DNA of 64,000 bases, taken from NCBI GenBank assembly GCA_051294375.1, contig CM119268.1, positions 3,128,703 to 3,192,702 on the forward strand, written 5' to 3'. This document shows, piece by piece, positions 11,074 through 22,498 of the stretch; position 1 is the stretch's first letter; each line of letters starts with the position of its first letter. The translations under genes and the position numbers were made by a program. Source of the DNA: Paraspadella gotoi. Its lineage: Eukaryota > Chaetognatha. The notes under the pieces are model-generated. The model had not been told where the DNA came from. It ran no database searches and saw only the letters and a list, made by a program, of their open reading frames with translations.

Positions 11074-11613
11074 TTAATTTTTTTTCTCTCTTTTTCTTTC
11101 TTTTCTCTTTCTCGTTCTTTTCTGTCTTTCTTTTTTTTCTTTCTTTTTTTTGACAACCATCTTGAAATGACCTACAATAATGTAATTTTCCAAAAAGGCC
11201 TTCTCTTTAAAAGAGACCTCCCGGTCGCGCGAAAACCCATGATCGATCCGCTCGAGGCAGAGCAGAAGAGCCTCGCGGTAAGAGAGGGTAAGAGAGAGAG
11301 AAAGAGAGTAAGTCCGCCGTGCAGCTACGATCGGATCGACTTTGCAGCCGCGCGGATCCGGGAAAGAGTAGGAGAAGGAAGAGGAAGAGGAGTAAGAATA
11401 GCGCAGCCGCAAAAAGTCGAAGGCAGGGAGAAGCCGATCGGGCGGCGCGCGCGGCTGCTCCCGAGGCTGCGCTGTTTCGAGCTTCTGAGTATAGCATGCT
11501 GTTTCTCTGTCTCTTTTGTCTCTCTTTTTCTTTTGTCTTCGAAAGAGCGTAGGGGTAAAGACTTGTTGGAAGGTTAACTTAACTGGTGGGAAAAAACTTG
11601 AGGGAAAGGACAA
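11074..11613 (-). CDS. Weak hypothetical open frame, 179 residues
   Basis: This is the longest minus-strand frame in the region that is not wholly tandem repeat. The central part (about residues 40-150) has mixed composition, including CLERIDHGFSRDREVSFKEK. The carboxyl end is a Lys/Arg/Glu run made by a pyrimidine tract. It overlaps a plus-strand open frame (11167-11577) of similar length, as expected in GC-richer DNA. No family is recognised. It could be a short exon or promoter-island shadow, and I would not annotate it as a gene without transcript evidence. Confidence 0.12.
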   Translation of the reverse strand: MSFPSSFFPPVKLTFQQVFTPTLFRRQKKKRDKRDRETACYTQKLETAQPREQPRAPPDRLLPAFDFLRLRYSYSSSSSFSYSFPDPRGCKVDPIVAARRTYSLSLSLTLSYREALLLCLERIDHGFSRDREVSFKEKAFLENYIIVGHFKMVVKKKKEKKERQKRTRKRKERKREKKN

Positions 11614-11640
11614 TGTAATTTATATTCGAAAAACAACACA

Positions 11641-11656
11641 AAGAGAGAGGGAGAGA

Positions 11657-11711
<55 letters not shown>

Positions 11712-11712
11712 A

Positions 11713-11750
<38 letters not shown>

Positions 11751-11751
11751 C
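11641..11751 (+). repeat. (GA)n microsatellite
   Basis: About 110 bases of GA with AAGAAAG and GGAG interruptions. Confidence 0.93.
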
Positions 11752-11759
11752 AGATATGT

Positions 11760-12412
11760 GGAGGACGTTTTGTGAAATGTTATTTTCCAAGTTGCTGTAA
11801 CGGAACTAACGTTTGCGCAAACAAAAGACGCATAAAGAAACTCTTCTTTTTTTTGACGCGCTTTGAAAACTTATGATGCCAATTGCATTAATACAAATTG
11901 TCTAGTTGGCTGCAGAACTTAAAACAAAAGACAACTGTTACTTAAAAAAAAGGCTGTTGCTGGTTTTGTAATCAAATGAGCTTCTTCAAGATCTTCAATT
12001 TTTTGTCGAAGCGGTGAATGTTAAATTTCGTTAACAAAGACAATCATAATTATATAAAATGCGACGGTAGTTGTTGATTTGCTTGTTTATATGGCGATCT
12101 AGTCTAATGGTGATGCTAAAAATGAAAATGATTTTTACAGGTTGTTAAAGTGAACAAAAATTCGCATTTGAAACAAAAAAGACACAAACGACAACAAAAA
12201 CGAAAACGACGAAGAGAATAACAACAAGGACAACGACGAAGAGTATAACAACAACGACAACGACGACGCCTTGCGTCACCAAGCGACAACAAAGGAAACG
12301 AAACGAAAAAAAAGGCCTTACATTGAGATAAGGGAAGGAATAATAAGAAAGACGCAGATATGCGGAAAATATGCGAGTCAAACACGAGCACAAACAAAGC
12401 GAGAGAGAGAGA
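11760..12412. other. Gene-free stretch ending in (GA)n at a gap
   Basis: AT-rich DNA with an ACAACGACGA-type degenerate tract at about 12185-12270. It ends in a GA run that continues into the N gap, so a GA array probably caused the gap. Confidence 0.6.
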
Positions 12413-12565
12413 NNNNNNNNNNNNNNNNNNNNNNNNNNNNNNNNNNNNNNNNNNNNNNNNNNNNNNNNNNNNNNNNNNNNNNNNNNNNNNNNNNNNNNNN
12501 NNNNNNNNNNNNNNNNNNNNNNNNNNNNNNNNNNNNNNNNNNNNNNNNNNNNNNNNNNNNNNNNN
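12413..12565. other. Assembly gap (153 N)
   Basis: The gap begins inside a (GA)n run, consistent with failure to assemble a long dinucleotide array. Its odd length suggests an estimated size. Confidence 0.95.
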
Positions 12566-12651
12566 CGCCATAATATCGCGGGCTCAAGATATTCCTGAAA
12601 ACAAAATTATCTGTGACAGAAGAGTCAAGAAAAGAAAGTAGCGATCTGACG

Positions 12652-12727
12652 CAATATACAATGAAATATACAATGAAATATACAATGAAATATACAATGA
12701 AACATACAATGAAATATACATTGAAAA
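12652..12727 (+). repeat. 12-bp minisatellite (TATACAATGAAA), about 6 copies
   Basis: Six near-perfect head-to-tail copies of a 12-base AT-rich unit, one with a T-to-C change. No coding relevance is apparent. Confidence 0.92.
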
Positions 12728-12729
12728 CT

Positions 12730-13135
12730 ACCCAAGGAAAATAATATAGTTATTAACTAGTGGCAGTTTAATTTGTGTTTTTATTTTACGATCAACTCAT
12801 AATTTGCTTTTATATTTTACGATTTGCTTTTATTTCTGCAAAGTCTATAACTAAAACCCTTTTGTTTTTTTTTTGTTTTGTTTCTCGCAAAAGAAATTTG
12901 ACTGTTGAACATTTTTACGTAGGTTTTTTTTCCGACCCAACTAAGCTTAACGACAGAGGCCGATAAATGTATCGTGTATCACATTGACAGTTTTATTCGG
13001 AGAATATGCGTGTTAAAAAAAAAAAACAAAACACAAATTTAAGTAGCGTATAATGGATTTTTATTTGGCGAAGAGAAATATTAATCTTTTTTTTTTACTC
13101 TTAATTTTTTTTTTTATTAACGAACGACCTTAAAT
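12730..13135. other. AT-rich sequence without recognisable gene
   Basis: Poly-T and poly-A runs with no frame of coding character. Confidence 0.55.
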
Positions 13136-13139
13136 TTTG

Positions 13140-13305
13140 ACGAGAAGGGAGGAGAGGAGATGAAAAAGGAAGAGGAAGGAAGAGAGGGGGGGGAGGGGGG
13201 ACGAGAGTGAGGGGAGGGAGGGGAATGGGGATGAGGAAAGGAAGGGGTGAGGGGAGGGAACGTGGGAGATGAAAGAGAGGAGACGGGGAAGGCAGGAAAA
13301 GAAGG
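13140..13305 (+). repeat. G-rich polypurine tract
   Basis: Almost all purine on the plus strand, with several runs of four to eight G (for example around 13185-13230). It could form G-quadruplex or triplex structures. The minus-strand Pro/Leu-rich frame across it is a repeat translation. Confidence 0.8.
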
Positions 13306-13751
13306 ATAAACTTGTCGTTTATGTGAAAAGTTTTCACGAAGGTGAAACGAACTTATATTCCGTAAAATATGCGCATCACGATGAGCTCGGATACAAAAAC
13401 CGTCCAGTGAGTTGTTGCGCGGGATTTATATCCTGATAGTGATAATAGATATCATGTTTAATGTAAGTAGTAATTGTAGTACGATCTTGGGAATATTTCT
13501 TTTTTTCATTTGGAACCAGTCCTAAGCTCTTTACTTTCTCTACTTTCCTCGATTAATATTCAATTATCTCTTTCATTCGCGAGAATTCACGGAGTTCAAA
13601 CGTCACATCTCACATAATCTAATGCTTCTTCACATTGACTCAGATGCCGCTTCACCCTGTTCTTCGTCTCACAAAAAAATCTTGATTTCACCCCATCGAA
13701 TCACCTAATCACCCAAGGTTCACAGTCTCGGGGTCTCTTTCTCTCACGGAG

Positions 13752-13757
<6 letters not shown>

Positions 13758-13789
<32 letters not shown>

Positions 13790-13855
13790 CCCCTCCCTCT
13801 CTACTCTCTCTCTCTCTCTCTCCTCCTCTTCTTCTCTCATTCTCTCTTCTCTCAC
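13758..13855 (+). repeat. (TC)n microsatellite, interrupted
   Basis: Two CT blocks separated by CTCCCTCCC-type steps. Confidence 0.9.
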
Positions 13856-14059
13856 ACGTGAAGACGAAATCCCGGTGCAAAGATGGATTCTAAAGAAAAG
13901 ACCGAAAAAAGGGAAAAAAAAAGGAAAGAAAGGAAAGAGAGATCGGCTCGTCCTAATCTCTTTCTAGGCTTCAAAAATTGCGTTTTAGCTTCTTCTTTTT
14001 CTTTATAGGTTTTTTTTTCTTTTTAGACGGGGTAACGATATGAAAAAGTGAAGATGAGA

Positions 14060-14154
14060 TGAGAGAAGAGATAGGAGAGAGAGAGAGAGACGATGAGAGA
14101 TGAGAGAGAGTAGACGAGGAGGATGAGAGAGAGAGAAACTGAGAGAGAGAGATG
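14060..14154 (+). repeat. Degenerate (GA)n / GATGAGA tract
   Basis: GA array with GATGAGA interruptions. It is of opposite strand polarity to the CT array at 13758-13855. Confidence 0.85.
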
Positions 14155-14261
14155 AGCATATTTTAAAGAGTTTCATCGAGAATCATATGGTCCTTTTCGT
14201 CCAATAAAGGGGCAGCCTTTTTATTTTTATGAGGGTGCCACGGAGTGTGGAGAGCAAATTA

Positions 14262-14390
14262 GTAGAGAGAGAGGAGGGAGAAGAGAGAGAGAGATGAGAG
14301 AAAGAGAGAGAGAGATGAGAGAGAAGAAGAGAGAGAGAGAGAGAGAAGGAGAGTAGAGAGAGAGAGAGAGAGAGAGAGGAGAGATAGTCA
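14262..14390 (+). repeat. (GA)n microsatellite, interrupted
   Basis: GA array with GATGAGAG and AAGAAG breaks, about 130 bases. Confidence 0.88.
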
Positions 14391-14633
14391 ATAGAGTTTG
14401 AAGCAAAAAAAAAGCTAAGATTGCACCAGTGACGAGCAAATCCTCGAATCATAGATTTTTTTCTCACAAATTCACGAAATTCCCACGCGTGTACATCTCA
14501 CGCGCGCATGTAGCGTAATGCACGCGCAACGTTTACCTTTTTTCTTGTTCTACTTCGGATGCGCTGCGGATAAATTCCCGCTTTGTCTCATTGTCACTCA
14601 GGTAAGGCAAAAAGAAAAAAAAACCCAATAAAG

Positions 14634-14940
14634 CCGCGAAGCTGCGAAGCCGCGCGCGTCAGCGGCCGCAGCGTCGTTCCTTGACGCAGCAGCAGCAGCA
14701 GCCCAACTCCGAGCGCCCGAGAGTCAATATCACCTCCGTATATGATAAGCTTAATTCAGCGCCCGCCGCGGAGCCTTTTCGCCCCCGGACGCCCCGCTTC
14801 GCCGAATTCGTGATGATGTGGACTCTCGCGTTGAGGGACTTCGCCTTTTGAGAGGAAAGAAAAAAGTGCAAACGATTCTGGATTGAAAAAAGAGAGGGAG
14901 AGGGAGTCGCTCTCGCCTTCTCGTTTCGATGGAGAGACAC
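14634..14940. other. GC-richer patch, unidentified
   Basis: It includes GCCGCGAAGCTGCG, a short (CAG)n run near 14686-14703, and several CpG-rich motifs. Overlapping minus-strand frames of 77-93 residues exist but resemble no known family. It may be a small CpG island. Confidence 0.35.
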
Positions 14941-15359
14941 ACCCTTTTCTGATGAGCTGTTATGTTTAACTCACTCTTCCTCACCCATATGGGAACGACT
15001 TAAATAAGTCACTCTTTAAAATTTAGATTGACCGAATTTTTTTTCTTCCGTTTGGACCAAAATTTTAGTTATTGCGTAATTATCTTATTTGCATCTTGAA
15101 GTCCGTGTTGTATTGCGATGTAAACCTGCAGGCGAAAGTCTTTCGGTTGGTAAAAAAATTTTTTAACAGTTTGTTAGGTTGAAGTTATTCAATTAATAAG
15201 AGCTACTGAAAGAGCAGTTTTGCTATTAAAAAAATAACAGGCGAGTTGTTTCAGTTTTCAAAACTTCTCTTTCTTTATGTCATTATGTCATTACTTATTT
15301 ATGTCATCTGTGATGATGTTTTAAATTGTTTTTTTCTTATTTGCACTTTTTTTACCGTC

Positions 15360-15950
15360 GAATCCTTTCTATTTTCCCATTTTTTCACTTTTTCCCTTCT
15401 TCTCTTATCCTCTCTTTTCTATTCCTCTTCTTTCCTTTTCTTTTCATCTCTTTTCTCTTCCTCCCTTTTCTCTTCCTCCCTTTCCCCTTCCTCCTTATTA
15501 TCTTCCTCTCTTTTCTCTTTCTCCCTTTTCTTTTCCTCCCTTTTCTCTTTCTCCTTATTCTCTTCCTCTCTTTTCTCTTCCTCCCTTTCCTCTTCCTCCT
15601 TATTTTCTTCCTCTCTTTTCTCTTTCTCCCTTTTCTTTTCCTCCCCTTTCCTCTTCCTCCTTATTATCTTCCTCTCTTTTCTCTTTTTCCTTTTTCTTTT
15701 CCTCCCCTTTCTCTTAATCCTTTTCTTCCTCCTCCCTTTCCCGTTCCTTTCTTTCCATTTCCTCCTTTTTTCTTCCTTTTATTTTCATCTCTTTTCTTTT
15801 CCTCCCTTTCCTCTTCCTCCTTATTTTCTTCCTCTCTTTTCTCTTTCTCCCTTTTCTTTTCCTCCCCTTTCTCTTAATCCGTTTCTTCCTCCTCCCTTTC
15901 CCGTTCCTTTCTTTCCTTTTCCTCCTTTTTTCTTCCTTTTCTTTTCCATA
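15360..15950 (+). repeat. Polypyrimidine minisatellite, about 590 bp
   Basis: Built from 17-18-base units such as CTCTTCCTCCCTTTT with longer-range duplication (a block near 15595-15720 recurs near 15808-15930). The plus-strand frames of 183-235 residues, all Phe/Leu/Ser/Pro, are repeat translations. A long pyrimidine/purine tract with mirror symmetry can adopt triplex DNA. Confidence 0.9.
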
Positions 15951-16854
15951 TGATTTCTCCTTTCTTTCCTCGAATCTCCTCGACGATGGATTCGAGAGTG
16001 AGAATCACTCTGTCCCGGCTCGTTCCCATGATCACTGACGATGATCATTTCTCACAATCACTTCTGGTGAGCCTTTCCTTGATCTCTTCCAATGATCACT
16101 TTGTAGCGAACAATGCTGAGGTACACCACGATGGCTTACGATGCATAGACTAAGAAAAAATATGAACTAATTAAACTTTGCCTGAGTTTTCACGTATGGT
16201 TTTTACTGCATCACTCACGCTACCATAAATTTTGCCTAATTATCTTAATTGACATTTCAACATGTGTAAGTCATTAAGCATTATATATTTGAATGCTGTT
16301 TTGAAAGAATTGAAGTAATATTGACTAATATTGACTTGGTCCGTCTCATGGTCTTGTGAAGGTTGAATTCCTTTGGGGGCAGTTGGGCATCGGTTTGTTC
16401 CCGATCGAGCATATTAAAAAGAATTAACTTGTCTTGTGCTATCAATGACACTTTTTCTGCGGATTTGCTACTGAGCCATTTAATTCTGATTGTAGTCACT
16501 AGTCAGATTCGTTATGATTAGAAATTTCTTATCATAACGAGACTCATCGTTTTCCCAATTTTTTTTATTTCTTTACCTTCAACAATTTCCAACTTACGTC
16601 GCCTTTTCTTCCACAACATTTACTCACCTTTTCGCGTCCATTTAACTCACCGAACTAAAACCTTCTAACCTCCTCGCTCACCTAAATTCTCACCCCCCGC
16701 CCTATCATCTCCCTCTTTACGATCTATCATAACTCTCTCATCTCCTCCCTCCTCTTCTCCCCTCCGCCCATCATTGGAACCTCATCATCTCCTCCTTTGT
16801 AAGCCGTGATATCGAGTCGTATTAAGGCCCCCGACTCCGCCTAGTCCGTGAGAG

Positions 16855-16938
16855 ATGAGAGAGAGAGAGACGAGGAGAGAGAGAGAGAGAGAGATGAGAG
16901 GAGAGAGAGAGAGAAAGGAGAGAGAGAGAGAGAGAGAC
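16855..16938 (+). repeat. (GA)n array inside copy A
   Basis: GA array with GATGAGA breaks. The counterpart in copy B lies at about 23890-23973. Confidence 0.88.
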
Positions 16939-17179
16939 GCCGACGCGATGAACTTCCTCTTTTTATGTTCGATGTTCACATCTCTTCGAGTTTTTGTGTG
17001 TGAGTGAATTCTGAGAGCGAGCGGGACTTTCTCTCTCTATTTTTGTGTGTGTGGGAGTGTGAACGAGCGGAGAACCGTGGGAGAGGGCGCTGTTCGTGAA
17101 AGGGCGCTCTGGAGAGGAGGGTCATGAATCGGGGTGAACGCTCTTCAGGAGAGGCCTTCGTGAGGGTGTTGAAAACTAC

Positions 17180-17219
<40 letters not shown>

Positions 17220-17235
17220 AGGAGAGAGAGAGAAT
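17180..17235 (+). repeat. (GA)n array beside LINE 3' end
   Basis: GA array followed by an AATTTTTGAATTTTGAATTT stretch (17234-17258). That stretch may be the 3' terminal repeat of the minus-strand LINE. Confidence 0.7.
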
Positions 17236-17999
17236 TGAATTTTTGAATTTTGAATTTATTCAATGGGGCTTTAGGCACAAAATAAAACAATAGGCCATAA
17301 AAAAGCTACTTTATTACATTTAAAGTCTACGAATTTAGGCATTCATCATGAATCTTTCCAATTTACAATTTATGCATGTATTTTCTTTGTAAATAATCCC
17401 ATCCCAACAGCGGTTTCGATAGGTGAAATGTTTGTCTGAATAGTATTAGAATTAATATGATTAATAGCATCGTCAAATAGGTGATTTCCTGCGATAATTC
17501 TTTTCAATCTCCGTAGCAGCAAAGTTTTTAACATAAGTCAGATAATGGTATTTGGCCTGCGGCATCTAATGTGGCAGCAGTAGGAGGTATGACTAGGTAA
17601 ATTTTGAAAAATACGAATGGCTCTAATTGTAAGCGATAATCAAATTTCATCCAGTGATAATTACCAGCAGAACAAGCAAACAAGGAGATGAGTATAAAAA
17701 TAGAGAAACTATAAGACTTTGAAATAGTTGATTGAACTAAACGATAATTATTCCAGTTACAAAACGGAAAGTCTATTGATTGCAAGAATTTTACATTTTG
17801 CTTTTTTAAATAAATCATTAACGTGAAATGTCCAGTAAGTTTTTTATCAATTTATACACCCTAAAAACTTTACGTTGTCACACATGGAATTTTCTAACCA
17901 AATAATGTTAAATTAACGCAAAAGTTAAAAAGATTAAAACTTCGTGTAATAACTATACAGTTAGATTATCTGGACAAAGATTAAACCACATTTCGCTAC

Positions 18000-18784
18000 C
18001 ATCTTTCAAGTTATTGAAGTGTCCGTTGGAGAGCCTTTTCTGCTATATGCGGATCTTTAGATGAAGCCCACAAGCTTGAGTCGTCTGCATATTGTGCAGC
18101 ACTCTCAAAAAACAATCAAGAGCACCACCTTGAAATGCAGGTTTGATCGAGAGTAAATTTGGATCTGGATCTTGATTATGATCGGGATTAACGTGAGATT
18201 GAGATGATTGTGTAATGCTTAATGGCCTTTGGGCAAGAAATGGGTAAGGTCACGCGACGTAAAGAGCAAATAATTCAGGACTGAGAACCGCGTCCTTGTG
18301 GAGATCCACACAGAATCATAACTCTCCGTGATTGCTCACCTCGACTGACGACGCAGAAGCTTCTATTAGTTAGAAGGAGTTAAGAAGACGAATCATATCT
18401 TTAGAATATTCCAGACCTAATTTAGCTTTAACGAAGGTCCATCATGCCAGATGTTATCAAAGGCTTGCTGTAATCGAGAGTGACAAGTATGGTTGCACCT
18501 CTGGCTTTAAAGCATCTGTGGGAGTCTTCAATTAATCGGACAATGTTTTCAAGGGGCAGATCGCCCTTTTCGATATCCTGATTGAAGAGTTTCTTGGCAC
18601 TGCCAGCTTTTAACATCGTAATTAGTCCCGGAAGAATTAAACCTTTCAAAGAGTTTCCGAAGAACAGACAAAAGGCTAATGGGTCGATAATTTCTGGAGT
18701 TTGTAGCGTCTTTACCACTTTTAGGAATCTACGAATCAGGGCCAGTTTCCACACATCGGGAAAGTACCCAAAACGAAAAAACAA
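18000..18784 (-). pseudogene. LINE reverse transcriptase remnant (copy A)
   Basis: The enzyme copies element RNA into DNA at the nicked target. Seen in the sequence: FPDVWKLALI near the start (the family's fingers region), then LVTLDYSK directly before a frame break. AFDNIWHDG follows in the next frame and supplies the first catalytic aspartate (motif A, about 18430-18490). A PQGAVLSPELFALYV segment lies at about 18260-18310, and YADDSSLWASS, containing the catalytic aspartate pair, at about 18060-18091. These lie in more than one frame, so the gene is broken as assembled. The expected QSGF-type segment between the first two motifs is degraded. Confidence 0.85.
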
Positions 18785-19639
18785 CTTTCATATATATGTT
18801 GCAGAGTCAACAAGCTTTCTATCGGCAAATTACGAAGCATGAGATGGTTTACAATAATCTACCCAGCTGCAAGATCTTATCTTAAGTGTTTTGATTATTT
18901 CAATTAGGTTTCATATTGAGAGCATCTTTAATAAAGATTCAAAGTCAGGGTCATAATTTCTTTTGATTGTGCTGGGGTGACAGATGTGCATGATACTCGG
19001 ACGACAAATTTTTTTTTTATTTTTATTTGCCCAGTCTTCTTTTTTCTGGTGGAACCGGTGAGGTGCCTAACATACCTTCTAATTTTTTCTGCAAAAACTT
19101 CGAGTTAGCAGCATTGTCCTCTGCTACTGATCCATCGGCACGAAGTAGCATTGCATCTGGTGGAAGAAACTTGGAGAATAATTGGTTATATTATTGATCA
19201 TTTTCCATTTTTTCGCAGCGTGTTTTTTCAGAAAGTATTCTTTTTACTTCATATTTGTAGTGTTCCGCTAAACATCGTTTTGTTGCATATTTTAACTTCG
19301 GCAGATGTAATTATATTCCTTTTTGATGTTAGGTGGAGCTGAAAAACCATTTTTTCTTGTAATTGCAAATTTTTCGAGACAATTCTTTCTTTTCCTTTTT
19401 GACAAGGTTTTGGTGTGATTATGTCTATTTTTATGCCATTTTTTGGTGAAGGTGGTTTTTGTACAGTACTTTTGTTATAAGAATTAATGATAAGGTTTGA
19501 AAAGTTTCAATCTTTTTTATCTAATTCATTGGTATTAGAAACACGATCGTTTATACAGTGAATTTCATTTTTAATGTTTATCGCCGAAATTTATTCCAAT
19601 CTGTAGTTTTAGAGTAGCTTGTGTGTTTATAAATATTTA

Positions 19640-20150
19640 AAGGTAAAAGTCGTAAGAATGGGCAAATGATCTGATCCTACGTCATCTAGGACCGTACTGG
19701 ATTCAATCTTTGTGACAGACTGACCCGTCGTTAAGACGATATCCAAGACATTTGCTTCACCATTTGACTCTTACTAATGTATGAGGAGAATCTCCATGTA
19801 CCCGAAATAATTTGTATTAGAGATATAAGATAACAGATCTTCACCTTGTTGTGTGTCGAATCTCCCACCTAGTAAAGTATTGAAGAATTCAGATTCTCCA
19901 GCAAAGATGGTTAGGGAGATATTCGGTTTATTTGATATTTCAGCATAGAATTTAAAAATATTTTCATCAATTTACAAGCTGGGTGATTGTATGCGGTTCA
20001 ATAATCAATCTTTCTCTTCCATTTAGTAAGATTTCACGAATAAACTTTCTTCTTGCTCTGTATCGGGATTTAAGATTGCAGGCTGGTATATTGTTTGGGA
20101 CTGCAATCATTACTCCGCCCAGCATTTGAATTTGATTCTTTTAAAATACT
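19640..20150 (-). pseudogene. LINE endonuclease (EEP family) carboxyl half, copy A
   Basis: This domain nicks the target DNA. Visible pieces: GEANVLDIVLTT, then DDVGSDHLPILTTF, whose SDHLP is the conserved catalytic-histidine motif of endonuclease/exonuclease/phosphatase-type LINE endonucleases (SDH at about 19663-19674). Upstream, GGVMIAVPNNIP matches the position of the family's GG-V-I strand. Frame breaks separate these segments. Confidence 0.78.
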
Positions 20151-20393
20151 TTAAAATTTTTAAAAACAAAATATGTCTCCTTGTTTGCTTCTCACATCAT
20201 TGCATATTAAAAAAAAAGATGGTAGTAATTTTATAAAAAACTTACAAGATTTTGTATATTCTAATAAGCGTTTGGGTGACCATTTGTGTTTATGTTTAAG
20301 ATTGCAACAGGCAGACTTTGAGGCTCCATTTCCATTATTTAGTAACTTTTGCTTGTTTATTCGGTTTTGGACGTAATGTCAGGCGTTGTTGGC

Positions 20394-21608
20394 CTACTGA
20401 TTGCAACAACCCCTGTCGTTCATTTGATTGTTCATGTAGAGATTGGAAAACAGTTTGAGACGGCTCCCAGTCCTCATCCCAGTCACCATTATCTGTTGTG
20501 TGTTTAAAGGGGTTTGGAGAGGATTTGTTTCTGCAGGTTCAGGGTGAGATATGTTGTCTCTCTCTTGCAGGTTATCGGCTGTTTCTGTTGGTTTTGGCAA
20601 GGTGATTGACGACAAATTTTTCACTGCAGCGTTTACGGAATTAGATACAGCTGTTGATAATTCTGAATCTGTAGCTTTAGTAATACCAAGATTTTTCAAC
20701 AAAACAGTATTCCTTGAACGATGCTCTTAATTTGAGTCTGTTGGGAAAGAGTGGCAGGCTGTAATGAGTTTTTGGTGAGAGTGGCATAGGTAACACCTTG
20801 TTTGTAGAGAATGGCTATTCTTTTGACGACAAGCTTCTTGATATGTTGGACATGACTTAGAATTGCTGCATGTTTCCCGTCACAGTTTGCCACACTTTAC
20901 GTCTTCAATATAGTTTTTGACAGTTTTTGTGAGAATGATTTTCAGCACATCTGAGAACAGACTGGCTCTTAATGGAACACGAGCGAGAGCCATGACCAAA
21001 AGATTTGACAGTTAAAACACTGTAATACACGATCAGTTAAGTAATCAATGACATTGTGGACTTTCATGAAAATGTTGATACCTTTTTCAAGAAGTGTCTC
21101 TTTTTTCTCTAAGTGAATGTAGAGTGACTTTCACATTCCAGATGGTTTTCCTGACCGTCCTGTTATTAATCGTTTTACCATGCTTGGCGTGAAACCTTTA
21201 CTTGAGATAGCCGTTTTTATTTCGTCGTCATTGTATTTCAGGATCAACCCTCGGATTAAGACGAAGTGTGAGACAGTGTTTGGAGTATTGATTTCTTGGA
21301 GTGAATGTATATGTGTCATGAATCCAGTTTTCTGGTTTTAGCAAGAATTGTAGCCTCTATCAGTTCCCGCTGTTATTATGAGATCACCTGCTTTTTGTAA
21401 TTTTAACTTCTTCAATCTCTTCAGAGCCTTGAAAAGCGTCGTGAATTACTGATAGAAGTTTTGGCCGTGAATTTCTAATTTCAGTTGGGAGATCGGATGA
21501 GATTAAACAAGTTCTTCGTGACTTATTTGGCTTTGAGTTACCATTTGCTGGTTTATCGTTGGAGCCATTTTGTGAATCGTTGCCAATTTGACGAATTTTT
21601 AACGACAT
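20394..21608 (-). pseudogene. LINE ORF1 (gag-like, PRE_C2HC and zinc knuckles), copy A
   Basis: An RNA-binding protein of the element. From the amino end: a charged Asn/Ser/Lys-rich leader starting at ATG 21608; HFVLIRGLILKYNDDEIK at about 21190-21280, typical of the PRE_C2HC region; then VLQCFNCQ (first knuckle, about 21008-21025), CAENHSHKNC (second, about 20920-20950) and ANCDGKHAA (third, about 20865-20893). A Thr/Pro-rich tail follows to about 20394. Three CCHC-like knuckles in a row are characteristic of Jockey-group ORF1. At least three frame changes interrupt it. Confidence 0.8.
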
Positions 21609-22387
21609 TAGAGCCTTTTTGTTTGGTCTTGCTCCAACTTGTCCAATTACACATATCGTAATTTGAATGTAATAACATTTTTACAAACGCTTCTTTACTA
21701 TTTCCTTGTAAGCCCCGGAAATCACTTATCAGTTTTTTCTTCGGGCGTGGAAGTATGTAAAATTTCAGGTTCTTGACTTTCTCACTTATTTCGTCACAAT
21801 TCAGTGTTTTCTTTTCCAGTTTTAGTATTTTTCCGGCGAGTTGAATTGACTTGATTCTTTGCCTTTGTTGGCCATTTCGATCCTTTTCTCTGAGAAGTTA
21901 AGGTCAGTTGATTTTCGGTGTTGATCAATTAGACTAGATTTTTATATACGAGTGAGTTTGTATTAATTGAAGATTAGATTAGATGTATAGCTTTATCAGC
22001 TGGGCCTCAGCCCCATTTACGAAAAGACAGATTATTTTAAAGATGTTGAGAAATATTGATTTCTTATTTTCGAGGGAAAAGTTGAGAAAAAAAATCAGAA
22101 AATTACGGAGCATACGTCCGATCGGTTCGGTGGTCACAGAGAGAGAGAGAGAGAGAGAGATTTGTTATAGATACCGAGACGGTGAGGGCCAAATCAGGTA
22201 AGTTCTGTATCACACTAGGCTGCAGTATGTTCGAAAAACCTTAAACCAATGAGCGTTCGACGTTCGAAGTTTCACTACTGTACGATCTCGGGAAGGGAAC
22301 TTCAGCTCCAGTGGGTGCGCCTTCGCTCGTAGTGAATGGTTCAAAGTGGGTGAGGATCATGAGTAGGGCAGCTGACTTCTGGGTCGC

Positions 22388-22470
22388 CGAAGGAAGAGAG
22401 AGAAAAAGAGGGGGAGAAAGAGGAGGAGGAGGAGGAGGAGGAGAAGGAGGAGGAGGGAAGGGGGAACAGA
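22388..22470 (+). repeat. GGA-rich purine tract before gap
   Basis: GGAGGA repeats of about 80 bases ending shortly before the 417-N gap. The counterpart in copy B is at about 30118-30205. Confidence 0.85.
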
Positions 22471-22498
22471 GGACATAATGAGGGGAGCAGGTCATAAC

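Larger units (their letters stand above)
17240..21970 (-). mobile_element. Jockey-like non-LTR retrotransposon (LINE), copy A
   Basis: A minus-strand element with the classical order: ORF1 with PRE_C2HC-like and zinc-knuckle motifs (about 21608 down to 20394), apurinic-type endonuclease (about 20150 to 19650), linker, then reverse transcriptase (about 18784 to 18000). Frame changes interrupt every domain, so this copy cannot encode full proteins as written. Some breaks may be sequencing errors, because copy B differs from A at many single bases. The family is Jockey-like from the ORF1 type, the SDHLPI endonuclease motif and the YADD polymerase motif. Jockey, CR1 and LOA relatives remain possible. 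Element ends are approximate; no target-site duplication was identified. Confidence 0.82.

Noticed and set aside
15246-15953. 235-residue open frame
   Set aside because: Translation of a polypyrimidine minisatellite.
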